Shown here: piece after piece, positions 51,251 through 60,689 of the stretch | Layout of the letters: every line of letters begins with the position of its first letter | Position numbering within the stretch: the first letter of the stretch is position 1 | NCBI GenBank assembly: GCA_965229445.1 | Contig: OZ245876.1 | Span: 2,666,001 to 2,730,000, forward strand | Direction: 5' to 3' | DNA length: 64,000 bases | Origin: Owenweeksia sp965229445 | GTDB lineage: Bacteria; Bacteroidota; Bacteroidia; Flavobacteriales; Schleiferiaceae | Position numbers and translations under genes: made by a program | The notes under the pieces: generated by a model | Seen by the model: only the letters and a program-made list of their open reading frames with translations | What the model was told of the DNA's origin: nothing | Databases searched by the model: none

Positions 51251-51281
51251 TTGCAAGCTTTGGATCCAAACTCTACTTTTG
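51251..51281 (+). promoter_or_regulatory. Promoter of the acyltransferase gene
   Basis: TTG (51251-51253), a 20-base spacer and TACTTTTG (51274-51281). It fixes the start at the ATG 51305 rather than upstream in-frame codons. Confidence 0.6.
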
Positions 51282-51304
51282 CGGGCTTTCCAATAAGTAC
51301 CTTA

Positions 51305-52360
51305 ATGAAGAAGCTTTTTTACGCATTCTTAAAGCACTACATGCAAATGGTATCGCGCCTTTATTTTGGAAAGGTAGAGCTGGTAGGAATTGAACAAATT
51401 CCGGTGGGAAAACCCATTATCTACTCCTGCAATCATCAAAACGCCTTTATGGATGCACTTCTGGTAGGTGCATTTTCACCGGTAAAAATTACCTCCCTCA
51501 CCCGGTCAGATGTTTTTGGTAATCATGCTGGTATGTGGTTCATGAATGCACTGCAAATGCAGCCCATTTATAGAATTCAGGATGGCATCGACAAGCTGGC
51601 TTTAAATGAAGGCACATTTGAATTGGTGAGAAACAGATTGAAAGCACATCAGGGAGTGCTCATATTCTCTGAAGGCAACCATGGCAATGAGTACTATCTT
51701 CGTCCCCTTTCCAAGGGGAGCTCCAGAATGGCATTGGAATCTCAGGAAAAAATGATGGAGGAAGACCTTCAAGTAGTGCCAGTGGGTTTAAATTACTTTC
51801 ACCATCAACGTCCGGTGCATAAATTGTCCATTGTTTTTGGGGCGCCAATTGCCGTCAAGGATTTCTGGGACGAATATCAATCTCATCCCGCCAAGGGTAC
51901 CAACTTGCTTAAGAAGCACATTACAGAAGGTATGCGTAATGCGATGATACTGCCAGACCAAACCGATGATTATGAAGCCAAAAAGACCTTGATCAATTAC
52001 AAGAATGAAGCATGGTCCTTCCCCGATTTTAAACGAGAACTGACCCAAGGATCTGAAAAACTCATACCTCTCGGAGCAACCAGAACTATCCTTTATAAAC
52101 TGGGCATAGCTTTGGGAATTTTCAATTTTCTACCCCTTCTGATTCTTCAACAAATCTGCGGTAAGGTCAAGGATATTGTATTTCATGGTTCATTTAAATG
52201 GGGAGCAGCACTCTTTCTATTTCCATTATGGTGGTTGGTTGTATTCTTTTGCAGCAGCATCATTTGGAATTTGCAAATTGGGTTAATCGTATTTCTCGTG
52301 CAGTTCACCAGTCTGCTAGCCAGGCAGTACCTGATACGTTGGTCTGGGCAGCGGCATTAG
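51305..52360 (+). CDS. 1-acyl-glycerol-3-phosphate acyltransferase family protein (PlsC-like)
   Basis: A membrane-bound acyltransferase that would add an acyl chain to lysophosphatidic acid or a related acceptor. The 352-residue protein has the catalytic block YSCNHQNAFMDALLVGAF (His and Asp of the HX5D form common in this subfamily), the GVLIFSEGNHGNEYYLRPLSKGSSRMALE acceptor-binding block, and VVPVGLNYFHHQRP. The C-terminal third has two or three membrane segments (LGIALGIFNFLPLLIL, WGAALFLFPLWWLVVFFCSSIIWNL, IGLIVFLVQFTSLLA). It is a longer, two-part member than canonical PlsC. It has its own promoter. Confidence 0.92.
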   Translation: MKKLFYAFLKHYMQMVSRLYFGKVELVGIEQIPVGKPIIYSCNHQNAFMDALLVGAFSPVKITSLTRSDVFGNHAGMWFMNALQMQPIYRIQDGIDKLALNEGTFELVRNRLKAHQGVLIFSEGNHGNEYYLRPLSKGSSRMALESQEKMMEEDLQVVPVGLNYFHHQRPVHKLSIVFGAPIAVKDFWDEYQSHPAKGTNLLKKHITEGMRNAMILPDQTDDYEAKKTLINYKNEAWSFPDFKRELTQGSEKLIPLGATRTILYKLGIALGIFNFLPLLILQQICGKVKDIVFHGSFKWGAALFLFPLWWLVVFFCSSIIWNLQIGLIVFLVQFTSLLARQYLIRWSGQRH

Positions 52361-53140
52361 GGTGTGGTTCAGCCTTTACAGGTATTAGGTTGGTTGGTTG
52401 TATGGATGAGGGATGACGGGTGACGGATGTGGTGAATCGGTTAATGGGGCAATGTGCTGGATGACCGGTGACAGGTGACGAATATGGTCAATGTGGCATT
52501 TCCTGTCTTGCCCACCAACTTTCAGGAGACTTCTCAGGTTCTACGTGTTGAATCACAGAAGTGGTGGTAAACTCAGAATAAACCGGGCATTTTTCAAAAC
52601 CAGCGGCAAAGCAGGCGAAATTGCGTCAGCCAAAGGCTGAAAGAGCATGAAGCCCAGCTTTGACCGCGGTTTGCGAAGCAAAGGTTTCTTAAAATGCCCT
52701 AGATTTTTGCTTCCTTTTCATCAATGGAAAAGGAAGGAGAACCGTTGATCAATGACTTACTAATTACATTTTATGTGATGACTGAAGACGGATAACTGCT
52801 AACTGGATTCGAATGTGGTCAATGCGATTAATTTGACAATGTGATGGTTAACCGATGACAGGCTTGCTGTATGCTGTGTAATAAGCTTACCTCCTTATGA
52901 ACAAGGAAATGTCCATTTCGACTATGCTCAATGTGACATTTCCTGGGAGCGAAATCGTGTGTCAGATCGTCTGGGTGCCTGTGGCGTGAGTGACTTGCCA
53001 TGCCTGTCCGCCTCAGGCGAGTGCATTGTCAATACCATTGTCGGGGCGAGTGAATTCGAGACCCCATTCTAACATTCAACTCCACAAGATTAGTGAACGA
53101 CCATCATAATGATGAAGGCTATTATCTCAAATTCATCATC
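52361..53140. other. 780-base repeat-rich region without genes
   Basis: No coding frame is credible here. It holds degenerate heptamers in two clusters (GGATGAG GGATGAC GGGTGAC, 52404-52424; GGATGAC CGGTGAC AGGTGAC, 52459-52479), near-copies of CAATGTGGCATTTCCTG (52490 and, as CAATGTGACATTTCCTG, 52929), a palindromic element (52585-52736) and a GC-rich CCGCCTCAGGCG at about 53009. It looks like an accumulation of decayed dispersed repeats. Confidence 0.7.
52585..52736. repeat. Palindromic intergenic element
   Basis: GGGCATTTTTCAAAACC (52585-52601) and GGTTTCTTAAAATGCCC (52683-52699) are inverted repeats matching at 14 of 17 positions. They enclose about 80 bases with an inner AGCC-AAA-GGCT hairpin. 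A second perfect hairpin follows at once: CTTCCTTTTC (52710-52719) with GAAAAGGAAG (52727-52736). No open frame. It resembles a REP/MITE-like unit; copy number elsewhere is unknown. Confidence 0.6.
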
Positions 53141-54085
53141 CTATTTCAACACTTCATGCCCTTCCAAATTGTTGATGCCCCAATTGTCCAATTCCTCTTT
53201 GGTCCATAAATCCGGGAAAAAGATGCGCCTCTGATACCTTGGGTGCATATAACGCCGCCAATCACTGCCACCGGTAGCCTCTGCTTCAGTATCACCACTG
53301 GTGAGGTACTTGGCCGCAGCATTGAGATGCGCCATTACCCATAATACATTTACCGTGTGGTCATAATGCCGCATTGCATTTCTCAGGTCTAAATTCTCCT
53401 GATCTTCTTTAGGAAGCGATTTAAACTTGGTCCAAAGATTCTTGGTGTTATAGGTTTTCATAAACACGATGAAGTCATCCATATATCGCTCTTCGAACAG
53501 CTTAAGCAAGGTGGTCTTTTCACCGGTTTCGTGATTCTTACCTGCTGCTTGCCAGTATAGGTGATCAAATGCGTGACTGAAAGGAGTGTTACGATCTATG
53601 GTAGCTCTAAATCGAATGTCAATCAAGTTGATCAACTCCGTAGATGCAAATTCAATCTTTCGATACTGTGCACTTTGAAAACCACTGGCCGGAGTGAGCG
53701 TATCTCTGAACTTCATGTACTGTTCCACCTCCATACCATCACCCATAATCGTGAACGACGAAGAAAGCATATCAAAATAACGACTAATCCGATCCAGCCG
53801 GTCAGCAAAAAACTTACTGGTTAAATCTTCATGAGTGGCGATCTGCTCAATTTCCCAGAGAATCATTTTAAACAATAACTCGTTTATCTGATGATACATG
53901 ATAAACACCATTTCATCTGGAAGATTGGTACGTTGAACCTGTAAACTCAACAAGGCATCCGGCTGAATGTAATCCCAGTAGGTCATAGGCTTGGAATGCA
54001 ACAGTCCATTTAAGTGGGTGTTTACATCCTGACCAATGGCTTCATATTTTGATGCTAGCGCTTCGATTATTTTTTCCTGATTCAT
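53141..54085 (-). CDS. kynA: Tryptophan 2,3-dioxygenase
   Basis: A cytosolic heme enzyme that opens the tryptophan indole ring to N-formylkynurenine, the first step of tryptophan catabolism or NAD synthesis. The 314-residue helical protein has MTYWDYIQPDALLSLQ, EMVFIMYHQINELLFKMILWEI (substrate and heme-side residues), DTLTPASGFQSAQYRKIEF, and AMRHYDHTVNVLWVMAHLNAAAKYL with the proximal His region, then the substrate loop TEAEATGGSDWRRYMHPRYQRRIFFPDLW. Formamide release and later kynurenine genes are not in the window. It yields formate indirectly, which is notable beside the formate dehydrogenase cluster. Confidence 0.95.
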   Translation of the reverse strand: MNQEKIIEALASKYEAIGQDVNTHLNGLLHSKPMTYWDYIQPDALLSLQVQRTNLPDEMVFIMYHQINELLFKMILWEIEQIATHEDLTSKFFADRLDRISRYFDMLSSSFTIMGDGMEVEQYMKFRDTLTPASGFQSAQYRKIEFASTELINLIDIRFRATIDRNTPFSHAFDHLYWQAAGKNHETGEKTTLLKLFEERYMDDFIVFMKTYNTKNLWTKFKSLPKEDQENLDLRNAMRHYDHTVNVLWVMAHLNAAAKYLTSGDTEAEATGGSDWRRYMHPRYQRRIFFPDLWTKEELDNWGINNLEGHEVLK

Positions 54086-54460
54086 ATTTCTTCAAGGTGA
54101 TTTTTGCCTATTTAGGTGCTGATAACAAACTGCTTAATAATAGAAAAATCCGCAAAGGAGCCTGTAAAATTCTACTCACCGGAACGGTATCCAGCTGAGG
54201 AATTTCATGAATTTGGTTGTGGTCTAAAGATAGCAGGATTTCATAAAGTGTTCAATGATTTTGAATATCTGTTCCACTGCAAATAGAAACGCTTCAAATC
54301 AGACCCTTATGTTCCGAGTCCCTTTGGTAGCTTAGCAATAACAATTGACTTACATCTAGCGCAGAAATTATTATCTTAACCCATGCTAGTTTGTGCAGCC
54401 AAAGCAACGCAAATTAAATAGTTCAGCTAGCATCTAAGGCATTTCAATATCTGTAAGAGT
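54086..54460. other. Intergenic interval between kynA and fdhD
   Basis: About 375 bases between divergent genes. It should hold both promoters, but I find no clear TAnnTTTG box in either direction, no convincing RNA structure (no molybdenum-cofactor riboswitch pattern) and no repeat. Confidence 0.5.
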
Positions 54461-55288
54461 ATGGCTACCAGGAAGTATGAGGGATTGAAAATAAGCGCGC
54501 AGCAATCAGCGAAAACGCTGGATACCTTAACGGTGGAAGAGGCTCTTCAGATAAACATCAACAACAAAGCCTTTACCGTTTCCATGCGTACACCAGGAGA
54601 CGATATCCCTTTAGTGCGTGGCATATTACATGCTGAAAACATCATTAAAGACATGGACTACTGCCCCGACATTGTAGTTAAAAAGGAAAGTAAGGAAGGG
54701 ATCATCAAGATCATTAATGTTAGTATTCCAAGCGATAAACTCGGTGAGGGATATAGCAATAGTCGCAGTTTGCTCTCCGTTTCGTCATGTGGTATTTGCG
54801 GTAAAACAGAGCTCAGCGACCTCTCATTCATCGGCAAGCACCTCAACGCCGATCAAAAATTAAATGTGGGGGATCTTGCTGGATTGTTTAAGGCCATGCG
54901 CCATCGTCAACGATATTTTGAGGAGTCTGGTGGTTGCCATGCCGCTGCGGCCTTTAGTTTGGAAGGTGAAATTTTGAGCTGTAGGGAAGATATTGGTCGC
55001 CATAATGCGGTAGATAAAGTGGTTGGCCAATTAATATTGGATAAGGAGCTGAATAAGGCCAAAGTCATGACTGTTAGTGGACGAGTATCCTATGAGATCA
55101 TCATAAAATGTTTTAAAGCCCGAATCCCAATTTTGGCGGCCGTTTCCGCTCCATCGTCCTTAGCCGTAGACTTTGCCAAAGAACTGGGAATTACCTTATT
55201 TGCCTTTAGCAGGAACGAGCGCACCACCTGTTACTCACATCCGGAAAGAATTCTAAATACAACACAGTCTAATTCCAAAGCCAGTTAA
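54461..55288 (+). CDS. fdhD: Formate dehydrogenase accessory sulfurtransferase FdhD
   Basis: FdhD carries sulfur from a cysteine desulfurase to the molybdenum cofactor of formate dehydrogenase, giving the sulfido ligand essential for activity. The 275-residue protein has the loop SSCGICGK with Cys110 and Cys113 (the sulfur-transfer pair), FTVSMRTPGDDIPLVRGIL, GGCHAAAAFSLEGEILSCREDIGRHNAVDKVVG, and MTVSGRVSYEIIIKCFKARIPILAAVSAPSSLAVDFA. It is complete. The formate dehydrogenase subunit genes follow directly, one base after its stop, forming one operon. Confidence 0.96.
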   Translation: MATRKYEGLKISAQQSAKTLDTLTVEEALQININNKAFTVSMRTPGDDIPLVRGILHAENIIKDMDYCPDIVVKKESKEGIIKIINVSIPSDKLGEGYSNSRSLLSVSSCGICGKTELSDLSFIGKHLNADQKLNVGDLAGLFKAMRHRQRYFEESGGCHAAAAFSLEGEILSCREDIGRHNAVDKVVGQLILDKELNKAKVMTVSGRVSYEIIIKCFKARIPILAAVSAPSSLAVDFAKELGITLFAFSRNERTTCYSHPERILNTTQSNSKAS

Positions 55289-55289
55289 T

Positions 55290-56942
55290 ATGTCGGATAA
55301 CCTAAGTGAATTATTAGGCAGAAAAGGTGTGGAGGAAAACCTGTTTGACAAAATGGGTAAACTTGCCCGACCTGAAGGGACACCGGATGAAGACAGCCTC
55401 TCGAAGCTGGCGGAAGAGTTCTTAATTGGCAAGGCTAATACTTTTGGTACGGCAAGCTTTTATGATTTCCTAAAACCAGAGAACAAGGGTAAAAAAGTAT
55501 ATGTCTGTAACGGCTCGGCCTGTCTTTGTGCCGGAACTCAAGAGAAGCTGATTGAAGATTTAAAACAAAGCTTTGAGCCGAATGAAATTGGGCATATGAC
55601 CTGTTTGGGTCGCTGTCATGAAAACTCGGCCTTTCATTTTCAGGGACAAAACTACTCGGGCAAGGCGGCTCATGAACTAAAGAATATTATTACTGGCACA
55701 GACACTCTAAATAGAGACAAGTACCATGTCCGGGCCAGCGGTCCCGAAATCTTAACCGCTCCTTTCCAATCGCTAGACACTTACTACGCGCCTTTCGTTG
55801 AGGCCTTGAAAAAGGATTCAATGGATTTATTGGAGGAAATCAAAGTTTCAAATTTAAGAGGTAGAGGTGGTGCCGGCTTTCCTATCGGATTGAAACTAGA
55901 GTTTTGTAGAAAGGAAGAGAACGAAACCAAGTTCATCATTTGTAATGCTGATGAAGGTGACCCCGGGGCTTACTCAGACCGATACCTTTTAGAGGAGAGA
56001 CCCCATTCTGTTCTGTTTGGAATGCTCGTTGCTGGATTTGTAGCTAACGCATCCCACGGTATCATTTATATTAGGGCAGAGTATCCGGAAGCGGCGTTAA
56101 TTATGCAAGAAGCCATTGATCAAATTATGGCGGCCGGACTATGTGGGCAAAATATTAAAGGTAGTGGTTTTGATTTCCAGTTTAAGATCATTCAGGCCCA
56201 GGGATCTTATATCTGTGGCGAAGAAACAGCCCTCATTAACTCCATTGAAGGGCAACGTCCCGAAGTGAGAGTGCGTCCTCCATTTCCAGCACAGAAAGGC
56301 CTCTTCAACAAACCGACTACGGTAAACAATGTGGAAACTCTGGCTGCTTTGCATTACATCACTTTACATGGAGGTGATGCCTGGAAGAAGATCGGCACCG
56401 AACGATCCTCCGGCACCAAATTGGTTTGTTTAGACAGTTTTTTCAATAAACCGGGAATGTATGAAGTGGAAATGGGAACGGCATTGTCGGAGGTGATCCA
56501 TGAATTGGGTGGTGGATTTAAGTCGCCGGTAAAGGCCATGCAAATTGGTGGACCGCTTGGTGGGATAGTTCCCATCAAGAAAATTGATGATCTCACGGTC
56601 GATTTTGAATCTTTTGCCCGTGAAGGATTTCTGCTTGGCCATGCCTCGGTGGTATGTATTCCCGAAGACTTTTCCATGATGAAGTTCATAGAGCATCTCT
56701 TTGAATTTGCTGCCTATGAAAGTTGCGGTAAGTGTTTTCCATGCAGATTAGGAACAAAAAGAGGACAGGAAATGGCCACAAAAGCCATTCATTCAGACTA
56801 TAAAATAGATCGTGTATTATTCAATGATTTGTTGAATACTTTACAAGAGGGCTCACTTTGTGCTCATGGCGGAGGCATTCCCCTCCCTATTAAGAATGCG
56901 ATGCAGTATTTTGAAGGTGAATTGAAATCATATTTCAAATAG
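55290..56942 (+). CDS. fdsB: NAD-linked formate dehydrogenase flavoprotein subunit (NuoE-NuoF fusion)
   Basis: The electron-exit subunit that passes electrons from the iron-sulfur chain to FMN and NAD+. The 550-residue protein fuses a NuoE/FdsG-like [2Fe-2S] domain (Cys73, Cys78, Cys105, Cys109) to a NuoF/FdsB-like domain: NADH site RGRGGAGFP (190-198), FMN site ICNADEGDPGAYSDR (217-231), and C-terminal [4Fe-4S] ligands Cys479, Cys482, Cys485 (ESCGKCFPCR) and Cys524. The E-F fusion replaces a separate fdsG gene, which is absent. It starts one base after fdhD and is followed by the catalytic subunit. A hydrogenase HoxF-like role is excluded by the catalytic gene beside it. Confidence 0.92.
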   Translation: MSDNLSELLGRKGVEENLFDKMGKLARPEGTPDEDSLSKLAEEFLIGKANTFGTASFYDFLKPENKGKKVYVCNGSACLCAGTQEKLIEDLKQSFEPNEIGHMTCLGRCHENSAFHFQGQNYSGKAAHELKNIITGTDTLNRDKYHVRASGPEILTAPFQSLDTYYAPFVEALKKDSMDLLEEIKVSNLRGRGGAGFPIGLKLEFCRKEENETKFIICNADEGDPGAYSDRYLLEERPHSVLFGMLVAGFVANASHGIIYIRAEYPEAALIMQEAIDQIMAAGLCGQNIKGSGFDFQFKIIQAQGSYICGEETALINSIEGQRPEVRVRPPFPAQKGLFNKPTTVNNVETLAALHYITLHGGDAWKKIGTERSSGTKLVCLDSFFNKPGMYEVEMGTALSEVIHELGGGFKSPVKAMQIGGPLGGIVPIKKIDDLTVDFESFAREGFLLGHASVVCIPEDFSMMKFIEHLFEFAAYESCGKCFPCRLGTKRGQEMATKAIHSDYKIDRVLFNDLLNTLQEGSLCAHGGGIPLPIKNAMQYFEGELKSYFK

Positions 56943-56949
56943 ACAGAAG

Positions 56950-59685
56950 TTGAAAACAGCATATATAGATAATCAGGCTTTTGAGATCCAGGAAGGGGAA
57001 ACCATGTTGGCTTTCATTAGAAGATACAAGGATAAATCGCTCGTACCTACCCTGTGTGATGCGCCTAATCTCGATCCATTTGGATCGTGCAGGGTGTGTA
57101 GCGTAGAGGTGGCTCTGGAAAAAAATGGCCAAACGAAAACCATGGCTTCCTGCCATAGTCCCGTGGCAGAAGGGCAATATTTGTATACCAGCACCCCAGA
57201 AATTAAAAACCTGCGCAAGAATATTATTGAGCTGGTGCTTACTGATCACCCCCTTGATTGCCTTACCTGCGAGGTTAATGGCAATTGTGAATTGCAAACC
57301 GTTGCGGCACAGGTAGGCATTAGAGACGTAAGATACCCGGAAGGAGAAAATCACCTTGAGAAGAGCAAGGATCTCAGCCATCCTTATATGACTTCAGACC
57401 TAAGCAAGTGTATTAATTGTTATCGATGTGTGCGGGCATGCGATGAGGTACAGGGGGAATTTGTTTTGAGTATGGCAGGAAGGGGGTTTGATTCTCATAT
57501 CATTAAGGGACTGGATCAGAGCTTCATGGAATCTGATTGTGTGAGTTGTGGTGCCTGCTCACAGGCCTGCCCTACTTCGGCCATTTCAGATGTATTTCAA
57601 TCCAAAGCCATCAGAGCCACCGATAAAACCAGAACCATTTGCACCTACTGTGGCGTAGGTTGCAACCTGGAAGTGTCTTCATCGAATGGTGAAATTCTCA
57701 GTATCCGAGCCCCTTATGATGCGGAAGTGAATCAGGGACATACTTGTTTAAAAGGTCGCTATGCCTTTAAGTTTTATGATCATCCCGAGAGGCTTGATTC
57801 TCCAATGATTAAGAGAAACGGTGCATTTGAAAAGGTAAGCTGGGATGAAGTTTACGATTACATCACGGAAAAATTCACATTCTACAAAAATGAATTTGGT
57901 CCGGATTCGCTGGCTGGGATATCTTCCTCCCGCTGTACCAACGAGGAGAATTATCTGATGCAAAAGTTCTATAGGGCAGTTGTGCAAACCAATAATATTG
58001 ATGGTTGCGCCAGAGTATGTCATTCCCCTACCGCCCTGGGTATGCAAAGAACGTATGGCACGGGGGCTGCTACTAACTCCATTGAAGACCTGAAACACAC
58101 CAATTGCATTATGGTGATTGGTGCTAATCCTACCGATGCGCATCCGGTTACCGGCGCCAAGCTGAAACAGTTCGCCATGAAATCGGATCATGTGTCCATC
58201 GTGATTGATCCGCGTCGCACGGAACTTGCTAAATATGCCACCTATCACTTAGCCTTAAGACCCGGCACCAACGTGGCCGTACTGAATATGATGATGTATT
58301 ACATTATCACAGAAGGACTGGTGGATGATGCTTTTGTGGCTAACCGCACTGAGGGTTATGAAGACTTTAAGGCCGAATTGCTGGCCATAGATTTGGACCA
58401 TCTGGAAAGCGTATCGGGCGTGAATAGAGCCTTGGTGCGTGAAGCCGCGATCGCCTATGCCACGGCCCCAAATGCCATGTCTTTTCACGGTTTAGGGGTC
58501 ACCGAACATTCGCAAGGCACCTTTACGGTAATGCAGATTGCTGACCTGGCCATGATGACAGGAAATATAGGTCGCAAAGGAGTGGGAGTTAATCCCTTGC
58601 GCGGTCAGAATAACGTTCAGGGATCTGCGGATATGGGAGTGCAGCCGCATCAGGGTGCCGGATATCTGGATGTGACGAAGAAGGAAGTTAATCAACGCTA
58701 CAATGAGTTTTATGGTGTTGAAGTCCCATCGGAGATCGGGTATAAAATTCCCGAGATGTTTGAGGCTGCCCTGGAAGGCAAGTTAAAAGCCATCTGGATA
58801 ATAGGTGAAGATGTTGTGCAGACAGATCCAAATACCCAAAAAGTGATCAAAGCTTTGGAGGCAACGGATCTGGTGATTGTGCAGGAGCTCTTTATGACCG
58901 AAACTGCCAAATATGCCGATGTAATACTACCCGGCGCATCGTTTCTGGAGAAGAGTGGCACCTTTACCAATGGAGAGCGAAGAGTTCAGGCTGTCAATAA
59001 GGTCGTGGAGCCTTATCCGGGATCAAAGCCGGACGGTCAAATCATCATTGATATCATGAACCGCATGGGCTACCCACAACCAGATTATACGCCAGATGGT
59101 ATGCTGGAAGAAATCTCTCAAATTGTACCATTCTTTGCCGGAATACGCTGGGACAGACTTGGGATAAATGGCTTACAATGGCCGGTAGCCCCGGATGGCA
59201 CCGATACCAAAATATTGCATAGCACAGATTTTAAGCGCGGTAAGGGCTACTTTGAATTTCATGCTTGGGAAGAAACAGAAGAAATAAAGCAGCACGCCAA
59301 AACATACCCTTATATCCTTACCACCAACCGTGAGTTGGAGCATTACAACTGTGGTGCCATGACCAGAAGAACCGCAAATGAGCAGATTCTTGGAGACGAC
59401 TATTTAATGATCCACCCGGAAGATGCAGAGAAACACCTCATCAAGGAAGGAGACTATGTATGTCTCGAATCAGCCCGTGGTAAGGTGGATGTAAAGGCTC
59501 GAATTACGGATGAAGTAAATCCAGGTATCTTAAGTACTACCTTTCATTTCCCGGAAATAATGATCAACAATATTACCGGTGATGTGAGTGATTCCGAAGC
59601 CATGTGTCCAGAGTATAAAGTGGTAGCAGTACGCATCAGAAAAAGCAAAGGGAAGTTCAAGAAAGGAAATCCAGCTATGGCTTAA
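56950..59685 (+). CDS. fdsA: Formate dehydrogenase catalytic subunit alpha (FdsA/FdhF type)
   Basis: The molybdopterin enzyme that oxidises formate to CO2 in the cytosol. The 911-residue protein has a NuoG-like [2Fe-2S] domain (Cys36, 47, 50, 68), a His/Cys cluster (His100, Cys104, 107, 113), a two-cluster ferredoxin domain (Cys154, 157, 160, 164 and Cys197, 200, 203, 207), and the cofactor-near [4Fe-4S] (Cys231, 234, 238, 266). The Mo-bis-MGD domain has the active-site Cys357-His358 in ARVCHSP, diagnostic for formate dehydrogenase with cysteine rather than selenocysteine. There is no Tat signal. Translation starts at TTG 56950: no in-frame ATG precedes residue 19 and the ferredoxin strand needs the full N-terminus. 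It converges on moaA with a four-base overlap. Confidence 0.94.
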   Translation: MKTAYIDNQAFEIQEGETMLAFIRRYKDKSLVPTLCDAPNLDPFGSCRVCSVEVALEKNGQTKTMASCHSPVAEGQYLYTSTPEIKNLRKNIIELVLTDHPLDCLTCEVNGNCELQTVAAQVGIRDVRYPEGENHLEKSKDLSHPYMTSDLSKCINCYRCVRACDEVQGEFVLSMAGRGFDSHIIKGLDQSFMESDCVSCGACSQACPTSAISDVFQSKAIRATDKTRTICTYCGVGCNLEVSSSNGEILSIRAPYDAEVNQGHTCLKGRYAFKFYDHPERLDSPMIKRNGAFEKVSWDEVYDYITEKFTFYKNEFGPDSLAGISSSRCTNEENYLMQKFYRAVVQTNNIDGCARVCHSPTALGMQRTYGTGAATNSIEDLKHTNCIMVIGANPTDAHPVTGAKLKQFAMKSDHVSIVIDPRRTELAKYATYHLALRPGTNVAVLNMMMYYIITEGLVDDAFVANRTEGYEDFKAELLAIDLDHLESVSGVNRALVREAAIAYATAPNAMSFHGLGVTEHSQGTFTVMQIADLAMMTGNIGRKGVGVNPLRGQNNVQGSADMGVQPHQGAGYLDVTKKEVNQRYNEFYGVEVPSEIGYKIPEMFEAALEGKLKAIWIIGEDVVQTDPNTQKVIKALEATDLVIVQELFMTETAKYADVILPGASFLEKSGTFTNGERRVQAVNKVVEPYPGSKPDGQIIIDIMNRMGYPQPDYTPDGMLEEISQIVPFFAGIRWDRLGINGLQWPVAPDGTDTKILHSTDFKRGKGYFEFHAWEETEEIKQHAKTYPYILTTNRELEHYNCGAMTRRTANEQILGDDYLMIHPEDAEKHLIKEGDYVCLESARGKVDVKARITDEVNPGILSTTFHFPEIMINNITGDVSDSEAMCPEYKVVAVRIRKSKGKFKKGNPAMA

Positions 59686-60689
59686 CCGCCAATAGAAATC
59701 ATGCTGCGATTTTTAGAATGGAGATTAGGATCCTCAAATTCTTTGGCCGTGGCCATGCCCCCGCGCATCTTACGCTTCGACCATACGGCCGTCTTAATTA
59801 TAGGCTCAATATCTTGACCCTGGCGCAGGGCCGTGAGTAAATCACTTTCAGAATCCGAGAATAAACAATTCTTAATCCGGCCGTTGGCGGTTAACCTCAA
59901 GCGATTACAACTATCGCAAAAAGGATTAGTAACGGTACTGATTATGGCAAAACTTCCCTGATAACCCTTAATGCGATAGTTCTTGGAAGTATCGTTGGGA
60001 GCATCCTTAATCCTGAGAATATCTTGTTCAGCAAAATCTTCAGCCAGCTTGTTCATTATACTTTCATAGGTAACCAACTTACTCTTATCCCAACAATTTC
60101 CATCAAAGGGCATGAACTCAATGAATCGTACTCCTATAGCTTGATTGCGAGTTAAATTGACAAAGTCAGTAATCTCATCATCGTTAAAAGCCTTTATTAA
60201 AACTACATTCAGCTTTAACTGGAAGTCATTCTGCAGGAGGAGCTGAATGTTGTCGCTGACCCTTTTATAACGGTCTCGTAGGGTGATCTGCTTGAATTTT
60301 AGAGCATTAAGGGTGTCCAGGCTCACATTTATCTTACAAATGCCATTTTCTTTAAATACCTCCATAAACTCGTGAACACGGACGGCATTTGTGGTAAGGG
60401 TCAACTCTACTGGCAAGGAAGAAAGAGCTCTAATAAGCTTATGTACATCCCGGCGCACCAGAGGTTCACCGCCTGTTAGGCGAATTTTAGTGACCCCATG
60501 CTTTACAAAAAGACTGGCAAGAGTATAAATCTCATCATAGTTCATGATGTGATCCTTTGGCGAAAGCTTAACCCCTTCTGCAGGCATGCAATAAGTACAG
60601 CGTAAATTGCACAACTCGGTCAGCGATATGCGCAGATAGGTATGTTCTCTGCCAAAGCTGTCCTTCAAAATAGAATCCCTGTTACTCAT
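59682..60689 (-). CDS. moaA: GTP 3',8-cyclase MoaA
   Basis: MoaA, a radical-SAM enzyme, with MoaC makes cyclic pyranopterin monophosphate, the first step of molybdenum cofactor synthesis. The 335-residue protein has the SAM cluster CNLRCTYC (Cys27, 31, 34), TGGEPLVRRDV, and the second cluster Cys258, Cys261 and Cys275 (FCDSCNRLRLTANGRIKNC). It ends in the required Gly-Gly (334-335). The start overlaps the stop of the upstream moaC-mogA gene (ATGA), so it is coupled to it, and the stop overlaps fdsA by four bases. Confidence 0.97.
   Translation of the reverse strand: MSNRDSILKDSFGREHTYLRISLTELCNLRCTYCMPAEGVKLSPKDHIMNYDEIYTLASLFVKHGVTKIRLTGGEPLVRRDVHKLIRALSSLPVELTLTTNAVRVHEFMEVFKENGICKINVSLDTLNALKFKQITLRDRYKRVSDNIQLLLQNDFQLKLNVVLIKAFNDDEITDFVNLTRNQAIGVRFIEFMPFDGNCWDKSKLVTYESIMNKLAEDFAEQDILRIKDAPNDTSKNYRIKGYQGSFAIISTVTNPFCDSCNRLRLTANGRIKNCLFSDSESDLLTALRQGQDIEPIIKTAVWSKRKMRGGMATAKEFEDPNLHSKNRSMISIGG

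Noticed and set aside
54086..54460. Molybdenum-cofactor riboswitch upstream of fdhD
   Set aside because: I could not find the helices or conserved core expected of that riboswitch.
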